A DNA stretch of 64,000 nucleotides from an uncultured Acidobacteriota bacterium. Lineage in GTDB: Bacteria; Acidobacteriota; Terriglobia; Bryobacterales; Bryobacteraceae. A program made the translations under genes and the position numbers. Each line of letters starts with the position of its first letter. The first letter of the stretch is position 1. The notes under the pieces are model-generated. The model had not been told where the DNA came from and ran no database searches. It saw only the letters and a program-made list of their open reading frames with translations. Shown in pieces: positions 32,368 through 39,982 of the stretch. The stretch spans positions 1 through 64,000 of the forward strand of contig CADEFT010000035.1 in assembly GCA_902826685.1 (NCBI GenBank), read 5' to 3'.

Positions 32368-32979
32368 TTACTCGTTGTAGGCCACGATGGCTTCAAACAG
32401 GTCGCGAAAGCGCTCATAGCCGCGCAGTTCGTTCTTGCGCGTCACCTGCAGCAGCAGCTTCTCGAGCGTATCGAGGCTGCGCAGGGAATGGCGGGCGATC
32501 GTGTAAGCGAGCCGCGCGCGCAGCATGACGAACTGGTGCTGGCGCTCCGATTCCGGCGCCCGGCAGGCGCGGCGCACGGCGTTGTAGAAGCGGCGCAACT
32601 GGCTCTTTGTACCCGAGTCCATGTCGCGCATGCGGCTGACCACGGCATGCGCCTGGTTGTCGAGGTACAGACTGTCGCCGATCAGTTTTTCAATGTCGAT
32701 TTCCGGCGGACCGTCGAACGGGCGCCCGCCGCGATATTCGCCGCGCGGACCGCGATCGCCGCCGCGGTCTCCCCTGTCGCCGCGATCCCGGTCCCGGTTG
32801 CCGCCCTCGCGATTGCCGCCGCCTTCCCGGTTCCCGCCACCGCCGCGGCCTTCTCGCTTCTGGCCTTCTGGTCTCGGCGGACGCTCGTTCGACCGGTTCT
32901 CGGCGGGCTTTTTCTCGGCCGGCTTGGTCTCGGCCGGCTGCGTTTCGACCGGTTTCTTTTCGTTCTCTTGCTCAGACAT
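32368..32979 (-). CDS. csm2: Csm2 small subunit with long Arg/Gly-rich disordered N-terminus
   Basis: A 203-residue protein beginning with ATG at 32979, 5 bp after the cas10 stop. Residues ~91-203 are the helical Csm2 core (IDIEKLIGDSLYLDNQAHAV, TKSQLRRFYNAVRRACRAPE, FVMLRARLAYTIARHSLRSL). Csm2 forms the inner filament along the crRNA-target duplex. Residues 1-90 are an unusual low-complexity tail: first Lys/Glu/Pro repeats (ETKPAEKKPAEN), then Arg/Gly/Asp repeats (GGGNREGGNRDRDRGDRGD). Csm2 is usually 110-150 residues without such a tail. The tail resembles RGG-type RNA-binding or phase-separating segments. Confidence 0.88.
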   Translation of the reverse strand: MSEQENEKKPVETQPAETKPAEKKPAENRSNERPPRPEGQKREGRGGGGNREGGGNREGGNRDRDRGDRGDRGGDRGPRGEYRGGRPFDGPPEIDIEKLIGDSLYLDNQAHAVVSRMRDMDSGTKSQLRRFYNAVRRACRAPESERQHQFVMLRARLAYTIARHSLRSLDTLEKLLLQVTRKNELRGYERFRDLFEAIVAYNE

Positions 32980-32984
32980 TTCGG

Positions 32985-34445
32985 TTACGCCTCGGTCAAT
33001 AATCTCGCCCATTCTAACGCGACGCGGCCGGCTGGACGTAATTTCACCTGGGACGCGTTCTTGCCCACCAGTTCGACGATCAAGGAACCGCGCAGCCGGT
33101 CGAGATCCTTGTCCCGCGTGGGAGGCAGGACGCGCAGCACGCGCCGGTGCAGCCGCCACGGCTTCTCCAGTTCGCCTTCGCGCTTGCGCGGCACCGCCAC
33201 CGGCGAGAACACTTCCTCGCGATAGAACGACGCCAATTCCCGCAGAAACTGCGTGCTGCCGCCGGATTCCCGCGCCACCTTGACCATCGTGTCTTTCAGA
33301 TCGGCGGCCCCGTTGAACTGCCGCCATTCGAGCACCCGGCCAAGCACGGCGAAGCTATCGCGCGCCGAGCACTTGGCCGCTTCGAGCGTGCGCGCCGCCC
33401 GCTCATGGACGGCTTCCAGACTCTCGCCCTCCGCCGCCAGTTCCAGCGCCATCGAAACCGCTTTTCCTTCCGCGCCCGGAAAATCCTTCAGATTACTTTC
33501 GGCAAATAGCCGGAAAAGACGGTGCAATTCCCGCGCCAGCAGGATCAAGGCATCCCACGATCCGCAGGCCGCGAAGTCGTCGCCGCCGCAGTAGAGAATG
33601 GTGACCTTGCGCCAGAACTCGGGCATCGAACACAACACTTCGAGTTCGCCCGAGAAGAACTGCCGGTAGAGCACCGAAAGCTGAATGTGCTCTTCCACCG
33701 ACGCGGCGCGCCGGAACCGCACACCGGCGTGGTCGACTTCGCCGCGCAGCACGGCCCAGGTTTGCGAACCCTCCGAGCGCGCCGCCAGGCCTTCGGTGCC
33801 GGCCGGATGCTGCCCGTCGTCGGAAAGCGCGACGTGCCGCGTCCAGGGAATCTGATCGGCGTCGGGCCCGAGCGTCCAGGTATACTTGCCCGTCCCCACC
33901 AGCACACGGGCGGGCGTTTCAGGCGACCAGCCCACCACCTTGCCGTCGAGCAGCGGGCGTACCAGTTCGTCGCGGAAATAGGCCGTGTGATCGGGCATTT
34001 CCGCCGGCTCAAAGGGAGCGAATGCATTCTCGCCCGAAGCTCCCTCGCGAGCGAGTTCGCGTTGGCTCATGCCTTCGCGCAGCCGCCGCCGCACCACCAC
34101 CCAGTCGCCCAGGTTTTCGGTAGACGCCCACAGCAGACGTACCGCGCCGCCGCTCAACGTTTCCACTTCGGCCGCCGCCGCTTCGAGAAAAGCGTCGGCC
34201 TGCGCGCGCGCCTCCTGCGGCAGCAGGAGAAGAAACTGCATCCCGCCGCTCGATCCGAGCAGCATCTTCGAAAGACCCAGTTCCGACAGCAGCGCCCGAG
34301 GCAGCGTCTCGCTCAGTAACCCGAGCCAGCAACTGCGCCCCAGGAACACGCTTTCGGCGTCCGATCCAGGCGCGGCCGAGTGCGCACTGGCGAGAAATTC
34401 GCGAGCGCCAAGCAGCTTGCCTTGTAGAAAAATCTGAATGGACAT
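32985..34445 (-). CDS. cas10: Cas10/Csm1 without HD domain, cyclase motif intact
   Basis: A 486-residue Cas10, far shorter than the usual 700-850. It starts directly at the first palm domain (SELGLSKMLLGSSGGMQFLL, the SGGGQF-type strand). The second palm holds the catalytic YCGGDDFAACG (GGDD at 287-290), preceded by AVLRGEVDHAGVRF and LSVLYRQFF. A helical C-terminal D4-like domain follows. The N-terminal HD nuclease domain and the Cys4 zinc insert are absent. This predicts target-activated cyclic oligoadenylate synthesis but no DNase activity. No CARF/Csm6 effector is encoded nearby. It is the first gene of the operon, divergent from the 34514 gene across 68 bp. Confidence 0.9.
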   Translation of the reverse strand: MSIQIFLQGKLLGAREFLASAHSAAPGSDAESVFLGRSCWLGLLSETLPRALLSELGLSKMLLGSSGGMQFLLLLPQEARAQADAFLEAAAAEVETLSGGAVRLLWASTENLGDWVVVRRRLREGMSQRELAREGASGENAFAPFEPAEMPDHTAYFRDELVRPLLDGKVVGWSPETPARVLVGTGKYTWTLGPDADQIPWTRHVALSDDGQHPAGTEGLAARSEGSQTWAVLRGEVDHAGVRFRRAASVEEHIQLSVLYRQFFSGELEVLCSMPEFWRKVTILYCGGDDFAACGSWDALILLARELHRLFRLFAESNLKDFPGAEGKAVSMALELAAEGESLEAVHERAARTLEAAKCSARDSFAVLGRVLEWRQFNGAADLKDTMVKVARESGGSTQFLRELASFYREEVFSPVAVPRKREGELEKPWRLHRRVLRVLPPTRDKDLDRLRGSLIVELVGKNASQVKLRPAGRVALEWARLLTEA

Positions 34446-34513
34446 GGGTGTCCCGCCGATGCCAGATCCTACACTCTACCACACGGGGTTTCGGCTGATA
34501 AAATGGGGAAATA

Positions 34514-35320
34514 ATGTTTGTGCGCAGCGCGGTAGCTGGAATGTTGGCATGCCTGGCGGCCACGGCTCAGAGCCCGGCGGACCTGTTCTCCAAGGCTCCA
34601 CCGGAGATCGAAGAGGCTTTGCGGGGCCGCATCGCGAAGTTCTATGAGGCGCACCGCGACGGCAAGTTCCGCCTGGCCGATCAACTGGTGGCCGAAGACA
34701 GCAAGGATATTTTCTTTGAATCCGACAAGCGCCGCTGCAAGAAGTTCGAGATCTCGAAAATCGGCTATCTGAGCGAGGATTTCCAGTCGGCGAACGTGCT
34801 GATTCTTTGCGACACGTCGCTATTGATGCCTCCGGCCGGCATCGTCGAAGTGAAGATGCCCATCCCCAGCAAGTGGAAAGTAATCGACGGGCAATGGTTC
34901 TGGTATGTCGAAGCCCAGGCCGCGCGGCAGTCGCCCTTTGGAAAGATGCTGCCGGGCGAGGGCTCCGAGGGTGGCCTTCCCACTTCCATTCCGCGCGGTC
35001 CCGATGCGGCGGCCCTGCTCAAAATGGTTACGGTCGATAAGACTGCCCTACCGTTCACGGCCGGCCAGGCGGGGTCGCTGGAAATCCTCATTTCGAGCGA
35101 ACTGCCGGGCGAAGCGCACCTGTCGATCGACGCGCCGAAATCCTCCGATCTCTCATACGAGATCGAAAAGCCGGCGCTGGCGAGTAAACAATCGACGCGC
35201 CTGACGGTGCGCTATAAGCCCGACGGCCGGCAGCCCCGGCGGAGTTCGTCCCAATCCGAATTCCGCATCCTGGTCCAGCCGTTGAACAAGGTGATCCCCG
35301 TTCAGGTCACTTTTCGCTAA
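34514..35320 (+). CDS. Secreted protein of unknown function, divergent from cas10
   Basis: A 268-residue protein with a signal peptide (FVRSAVAGMLACLAATAQS) and a GGGGAAAT-like ribosome site. Residues ~25-130 (PPEIEEALRGRIAKFYEAHRDGKFRLADQLVAEDSKD) resemble an NTF2-like or SnoaL-like helix-sheet unit that ends in WKVIDGQWFWYV. The C-terminal ~90 residues are beta-rich (AGSLEILISSELPGEAHLSI). I do not recognise a named family. Although it shares its upstream region with cas10, it is exported, so a CRISPR role is unlikely. It ends with a 4-bp convergent overlap with the next gene. Confidence 0.75.
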   Translation: MFVRSAVAGMLACLAATAQSPADLFSKAPPEIEEALRGRIAKFYEAHRDGKFRLADQLVAEDSKDIFFESDKRRCKKFEISKIGYLSEDFQSANVLILCDTSLLMPPAGIVEVKMPIPSKWKVIDGQWFWYVEAQAARQSPFGKMLPGEGSEGGLPTSIPRGPDAAALLKMVTVDKTALPFTAGQAGSLEILISSELPGEAHLSIDAPKSSDLSYEIEKPALASKQSTRLTVRYKPDGRQPRRSSSQSEFRILVQPLNKVIPVQVTFR

Positions 35321-35832
35321 CGGCCAATCCCCAGTTTCTCCGCGACCGCCTGCAGCAGCGCCCGGTCGGAACCGCGAAAGCCTACCTCAACGTCGGCCGC
35401 CCATAGCAGGTTGTTGCGCACCGCCACCGTGCCGCCGAACTGTAGATACAATTCCTCGCCGGGTTCGAGCGCGCGCACCGGCACCGGAATCTCGACGCCG
35501 GTCACCGGCTCATCGCGGAGCTCCGGGCCTTTGGGCGCGATGTTCACCGTAGCGGCCACCGCCTTGTCGAGCACCATCGGTTCGAGGAACGGCTTGCCGT
35601 CCGGCCCCACCATCGGCATGCCGTTGTCGGCATAAGCCACGGTGCGTTCGTAGACGATGCGGCGTTGCGGCGAATCGGCGGCCCTGGGATCGAACCAGCA
35701 TTTCACGGGCTTGGTCGGATCGTAGGCCGGGGCTTCTTTTCCGGTGGCCTGGAAATAGGCTTCCCGCGTTTGAAACAGCGGGTAGAGATAGAGATTGGAA
35801 ATCCCGTATGTGGGATAAGGCAAGGCGGGCAT
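35317..35832 (-). CDS. Hypothetical protein, 171 residues
   Basis: ATG at 35832 gives MPALPYPTYGISNLYLYPLF with no signal peptide. The reading frame stays open upstream into the repeat array, but that part is repeat-derived and not credible. Middle blocks are YDPTKPVKCWFDPRAADS and YADNGMPMVGPDGKPFLEP. The C-terminal half is VTGVEIPVPVRALEPGEEL and VRNNLLWAADVEVGF. It is probably a small beta-rich soluble protein. No family is recognised. Convergent with the 34514 gene, it lies downstream of the TIGR03437-type gene and its array on the same strand. Confidence 0.6.
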   Translation of the reverse strand: MPALPYPTYGISNLYLYPLFQTREAYFQATGKEAPAYDPTKPVKCWFDPRAADSPQRRIVYERTVAYADNGMPMVGPDGKPFLEPMVLDKAVAATVNIAPKGPELRDEPVTGVEIPVPVRALEPGEELYLQFGGTVAVRNNLLWAADVEVGFRGSDRALLQAVAEKLGIGR

Positions 35833-35912
35833 ATGTGTTCCGAGAACCTCCGGTCTCAAGCTAGCGGGGTAGCCGGCCGGGGACCGCCGCGAAACACGTC
35901 TATGAAATTGAA

Positions 35913-35940
35913 GCGGCGCGAGAAATAATTCCCGCGCTGC
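35913..35940. repeat. Second copy of the array-flanking hairpin
   Basis: GCGGCGCG-A-GAA-ATAA-TTC-C-CGCGCTGC: stem-loop nearly identical, with its ~55-bp context (35891-35946), to the hairpin at 36325-36356 after the TIGR03437 gene. The two copies bracket the 120-bp repeats. Confidence 0.75.
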
Positions 35941-35988
35941 GGTGACAGCGATGGGCACGCTGCCCGTCGACGCCCCGGTTTGCGTCGC

Positions 35989-36329
35989 GGGAAACAGTTC
36001 GCGACGCCGAGACCGCCATGGACACGCTGCTTGTCGGCTCCCCGGTTGCCGCCAGCGCTGTCGAAGGCCGATCAGCCAAAACACACCCATGAAAATTGAA
36101 GCGTCACGGGGAAACAGTTCGCGACGCCGAGATCGCAATTGGACACGCTGCCCGTCGGCGCCCGGTCGCCACCCGCGTTGTCGAAGGCTGATCAGCCGGA
36201 ACACACCCATGAATTTGAAGCGTCACGGCAAACAGTTCGCGACGCCGAGACCACGATGGACACGCTGCCCATCGGCGCCCGCTGTGGAAGCGTGACCGGC
36301 CGAAACACACCTATGAAATTCAAGCGGCG
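35989..36329. repeat. ~120-bp tandem array derived from the 3' end of the TIGR03437 gene
   Basis: Two full units (35989-36108, 120 bp; 36109-36227, 119 bp) and a shortened third (36228-36329) are each headed by AAACAGTTCGCGACGCCGAG. They continue with GACACGCTGCCC plus GTCGGCGCC, then TCGAAGGCYGATCAGCC, and end with ACACACCCATGAAWTTGAAG. A further partial unit precedes them (35944-35988). The segment CCGAGACCGCGATGGGCACG also occurs at 36419-36438, inside the last codons of the large secreted protein (TGAPSGSVPIAVSAGG). So this 500-bp spacer is probably a decayed amplification of that gene end plus its terminator. It is not a CRISPR array: units are contiguous without unique spacers. Confidence 0.85.
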
Positions 36330-36356
36330 GCGCGAGAAATAATTCCCGCGCCGCCG
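36325..36356 (-). terminator. Hairpin after the TIGR03437-domain gene
   Basis: CGGCGGCGCG and CGCGCCGCCG form a 10-bp stem, extended by a mismatch and GAA/TTC around an ATAA loop. It starts 18 bp downstream of the stop at 36375. There is no long T tract, so its strength as a terminator is uncertain. Confidence 0.55.
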
Positions 36357-36374
36357 TGACTGGCCGTTAGCTTT

Positions 36375-39300
36375 CTACCGGACGTTGATGCTCGATCCGT
36401 TGCCGAACACTCCGCCCGCCGAGACCGCGATGGGCACGCTGCCCGACGGCGCTCCGGTTGGCACCTCGAAGGTGAGCGCATACACGCCGATCAGGCCGCG
36501 CGCATACTCGACGCTTATGAGGTTGCCGCCCGCGTTGTTGAAGCCGAACGCGATGTCGGCAATCGGTCTCTGATCGCCCGCGCCCATGGCGTTGGTGTAC
36601 GACTGGCCGCTGGTCTTACCGAGGCCGGTTATCAGCACCGTGCCGCGCTCCCCTTTGCCGATCGGATTGTCGGGCGTGATGAAGGTTCCGTCGGCGCGCG
36701 TGGCGACCGCGTAGCGGCGGCCCTGCCCATCGACGTCTTCAAAGATGCCCGGAGCGGTCGGCGTAATCTGCACCGTAGCCGAATTCGACGCCCCCGACGA
36801 AGTAACGGTCAGCGGTACGCTGCCGTTGTCGGGCACTTCAAACGGCACCTGCACCGTCACCGATTCGGCGCCGTTCACGTTCGCCACCCAGAAGATGGGA
36901 GCCGGCACGCCGCCAAACTGCACCGAGACACCGGATAGCGTGGTGGGCAGAGGACCCGTGGGGCTCTGCGGCAGCACGTAGCCGCGCACGTTGGTGGCGA
37001 AGTTCGTTCCGCGGATGGTCACGATGGCACCAGGGGCGATGCCGCGTTGTCCGCTCGCCGCGTTGGTCACGCTATCGGCGGTGAACGAGGGACCCTGCGT
37101 CCGCACGGTGAGGTTGAACAACGCCGTGTTGCCGCCGAACTCCGCGGCCACCGTGACGGTGCCGGTCTGGATGCCGGCCGTGGCGATGGTACGAACCTGT
37201 CCCTGCGCGTCGGAAACCGCCGTCGCCGGGCTCAGGCTCGCCTGGCCGCTACGCACCGTAAAGTTCACCTGCACGCCAGGCACCGGCTGGTTGTTCGAAT
37301 CGATCACCTGGGCCACCAGCGGCTGCGAGAACGCCTGGCCGATGGTGGTCGATTGCGCGTCTCCGGAAAGCGTCCGCAGTTGCACCACGCCGCCGGTGAC
37401 GGTGAGATTGTACACTTCGGTCGCGGTGGCGGTGCCGTTAACGGCGGTGATGCGAACGCGCACCGGTCCGGGTGCCGCGCCCAGCCGGACGAGCGCCGAA
37501 ACGCGGCCCGTCGTATCGCCGCGCGTGATCGGATTGACGATCGTCGCCGTGCCCGACTCCACCGTCCAGCGCACCTCCGCGCCCGGCAGGATGTTGCCGA
37601 AGCTGTCTTGAATTTCCGCCACCAGCGCCAACGGAAGCTGCGCGCCGGCGGGGCCGGTCTGGTTGTTGCCCTGCACGATCGTGATCTTGCCGGGCAATCC
37701 GAACCCGACTTCAAGATTCAGTGTCGACACCGTCTGGCCGCCGAGAGTGATCGCCATCGGTGTCCGGCCCGTGCGGCCGCCGATCACGACGTCGCAGGTG
37801 GCGATACCGGTCGCGTCGCTCAAGCCTTTGCCCGCATCCTGCGCGCAGGACGCCGTAGGCCCAACCGTGGGATCGAGGCCCGTAGTGACGTTGATAGACA
37901 CGTTGGGAATGGCAGCCCCCACGGCGGGACCCGCGCCAACGGTGACTTTCGCCTGGATAGCGCCGGCAACGGTGGTGCCCGCTTGGCCGCTGATCGTATC
38001 CACGCCAATCGGCTTGAGTACCTGCACCGTGGGCAGCGGCACCGTGTTGCCGGAGAATTGATTCGGAATCACGGTGACGTAAAGGTTCACCTGGTTATTG
38101 GCGGTCGCGGCGGTCACCGTCGCTTGCACGTAGCCAGTCAGAAGGAACGAACCGAGGAACGGGGCGATATAGCTATTGGTCGCTTCGCCGAAGTTGTCGG
38201 TGGTGCTTTCGAGGCTCGTCAACTGGCCCGTGGGCCCGTTGGCGGTGATCACACCCCAGCGCACCACCACGTTCGGCAGCGGGTTGTTGTTGGCGTCGCG
38301 AACCACCACGCGCAGCGATTCCGGCGTGATACCGGTTTCGCGGATCACCTGGCCGTTGCCGCCCTTCACCGAAACCGTGCCACTGGTGTTCTGGCCGGGT
38401 CCGCCGCCGGTCCCCGAACTCAAATTGAACTGGGCTGCCACCACCACGCCGCTGCCCACGTTGCAGGTGACCTGGAAGGTTCCCAGCAACAGGGGCGCGA
38501 CGGCCACCACTTGGGCGTAGCCTTCGCCATCGGTGGAGGCGGAGGCCGAACTGATTTGTCCACCTGTGGTAGACGTGATCGAGCACTGCACCGGAACGCC
38601 CGAAAGCGGCTTGTCGCCGGCATTCACCGCGCGCAGGATCAGCGGGAAGCTCTGCGCACCCGGCGGCACCGACTGGCCGTTGTTGAACGTATAAACCTTT
38701 GCCGGAGTCCCGGTGGCCGCCGCGCCGGCGTAGGAGACGCCACCCGGCAGAGAGGTCAACGGCAGCAGCGGCGAGACCGCGCCCGTCGCCACGTCGATCC
38801 GCGCGATCGAGTTGGTGGCGGCCGAAGCGGCATACAGATACTTCGCGTTGGGAAATTCATTCGAAGCCGCGGCGCCGCGCACGCCGGCGCCCGGGAAGCC
38901 CGTGAAGTTGGCCGGCAGAATCGTGCCGGCGGCGAAATCGACCAGGTACAACTGCTGGCTGTTGCTGAGGGCGTACGCCTTGGTGAAGGAAACCGGAATC
39001 AGGCGATCGAGCACGATGCCCGGCGATGTCAGGTTGGCCAGGCTGCGGCTGTTCAGATCGACGTTGAAGACGGCGGCCGAACCGGGGAACTGCGACGTGT
39101 TGACCATTGCCACGCGCGCTCCGGAAAGTCCTTCCGCGATCACGTAGGGCTTGCCCGGCACGCCGTTCAATCCAATCTGCTGACCGCCGCGAAGCGTGAA
39201 AGCACCGGATGTGTTGGCGTACTCCAGTTCGTAGAGCGCATTCTGCGCCGCGACGTAGATCAGCCCCGCGGGACTGACGGCGATACCGCCGATTCCGGCT

Positions 39301-39836
39301 GTCAGGTTCTGCGTACCGGCGATGGCGAACGTATTGACGTCGATGGCCGTCACGCGGCCGGCGTTGTTCACCGCGAAGGCGCGCAGGCCGTCGCGCGAAA
39401 TCGCCACGTCTATGGCGCCGCCGGCGTCCACTTGCGTCGCGAGGCTGTCGTCGGCGGTGCGCAGGACTTGAAGATTGGAGTTCTGTCCGCCGGCGATGAA
39501 CAGGAAGCGCCCGTCGGGCGTCATGGCGGCCGAGGTCGCTCCGAGGCCGATGTTGCGGCGCGCGACCACCTGATAGTTCGCGTCGGTTACGACGACAGTG
39601 TCTGTTCCCGAACGTCCAATGAAATAGAACTTGTTGCCGGAAGGCGTCGACAGGACTTGAAAAGTGTCCTGCGCCGCCGTAACGGTGGTGGCGGCCGGAC
39701 TGAAGGTCGGACTATCACCGGTAAAGGGAAGAACTGGGCGTGCAACCCCGTCACCTGGGGGGGTGACGAAAACATTCTGCGCCTGCGCCGAAAGGGCGCA
39801 GAACAACGCGGTCAACTGCAAGATTCGTTGGGACAT
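36375..39836 (-). CDS. Large secreted protein: beta-propeller, Ig-like repeats, TIGR03437 C-terminal domain
   Basis: A 1153-residue exported protein starting with ATG at 39836 (MSQRILQLTALFCALSAQAQ signal). Residues ~25-400 form a YVTN-like beta-propeller (TPDGRFLFIAGGQNSNLQVL, ISRDGLRAFAVNNAGRVTAI). Residues ~410-920 hold about four bacterial Ig-like (Big_1/invasin-type) domains, each with a variant of VRDANNNPLPNVVVRWGV or SDAQGQVRTIATAG. The last ~220 residues (VTNAASGQRGIAPGAIVTIRG, FGGVPAPIFWVANVNG) match the Acidobacterial TIGR03437 C-terminal domain. Surface adhesion or matrix function is likely but unproven. Its 3' end seems to have seeded the neighbouring tandem array. Confidence 0.9.
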   Translation of the reverse strand: MSQRILQLTALFCALSAQAQNVFVTPPGDGVARPVLPFTGDSPTFSPAATTVTAAQDTFQVLSTPSGNKFYFIGRSGTDTVVVTDANYQVVARRNIGLGATSAAMTPDGRFLFIAGGQNSNLQVLRTADDSLATQVDAGGAIDVAISRDGLRAFAVNNAGRVTAIDVNTFAIAGTQNLTAGIGGIAVSPAGLIYVAAQNALYELEYANTSGAFTLRGGQQIGLNGVPGKPYVIAEGLSGARVAMVNTSQFPGSAAVFNVDLNSRSLANLTSPGIVLDRLIPVSFTKAYALSNSQQLYLVDFAAGTILPANFTGFPGAGVRGAAASNEFPNAKYLYAASAATNSIARIDVATGAVSPLLPLTSLPGGVSYAGAAATGTPAKVYTFNNGQSVPPGAQSFPLILRAVNAGDKPLSGVPVQCSITSTTGGQISSASASTDGEGYAQVVAVAPLLLGTFQVTCNVGSGVVVAAQFNLSSGTGGGPGQNTSGTVSVKGGNGQVIRETGITPESLRVVVRDANNNPLPNVVVRWGVITANGPTGQLTSLESTTDNFGEATNSYIAPFLGSFLLTGYVQATVTAATANNQVNLYVTVIPNQFSGNTVPLPTVQVLKPIGVDTISGQAGTTVAGAIQAKVTVGAGPAVGAAIPNVSINVTTGLDPTVGPTASCAQDAGKGLSDATGIATCDVVIGGRTGRTPMAITLGGQTVSTLNLEVGFGLPGKITIVQGNNQTGPAGAQLPLALVAEIQDSFGNILPGAEVRWTVESGTATIVNPITRGDTTGRVSALVRLGAAPGPVRVRITAVNGTATATEVYNLTVTGGVVQLRTLSGDAQSTTIGQAFSQPLVAQVIDSNNQPVPGVQVNFTVRSGQASLSPATAVSDAQGQVRTIATAGIQTGTVTVAAEFGGNTALFNLTVRTQGPSFTADSVTNAASGQRGIAPGAIVTIRGTNFATNVRGYVLPQSPTGPLPTTLSGVSVQFGGVPAPIFWVANVNGAESVTVQVPFEVPDNGSVPLTVTSSGASNSATVQITPTAPGIFEDVDGQGRRYAVATRADGTFITPDNPIGKGERGTVLITGLGKTSGQSYTNAMGAGDQRPIADIAFGFNNAGGNLISVEYARGLIGVYALTFEVPTGAPSGSVPIAVSAGGVFGNGSSINVR

Positions 39837-39931
39837 AGGACCTCGCGGAGGGGTAGTAGGGTGGACGCGCAAAGTACTAGTCTATCATCAGCTTGACGAA
39901 ATGAAACGCCTGTGGGGGGATTCAAAAGAAA

Positions 39932-39961
39932 AAAGGCGGGAGGATTGCTCCTCCCGCCTTT
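39932..39961 (-). terminator. Rho-independent terminator of the 39983 gene
   Basis: A perfect 13-bp stem (AAAGGCGGGAGGA / TCCTCCCGCCTTT) with 4-nt loop; on the minus strand it is followed by TTTCTTTT. It lies 21 bp after the stop of the gene on the minus strand and before the promoter of the 36375 gene. Confidence 0.93.
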
Positions 39962-39982
39962 CGGATCGGACCTGAACTGGGC

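Noticed and set aside
34009..34563. Minus-strand frame overlapping the cas10 start as a possible missing HD-domain gene
   Set aside because: It is a shadow of cas10 with Arg-rich low-complexity sequence and no HD dipeptide in a helical context.
35890..36360. Possible CRISPR array next to the csm operon
   Set aside because: Repeat units are ~120 bp and contiguous, with no short conserved repeat alternating with unique spacers; similarity extends into a coding gene end.
37047..39896. 949-codon open frame on the plus strand opposite the 1153-residue secreted protein
   Set aside because: It is an antisense shadow produced by high-GC codon bias; composition is Arg/His-rich with no domain, signal or ribosome site, whereas the minus-strand reading has signal peptide and known domains.
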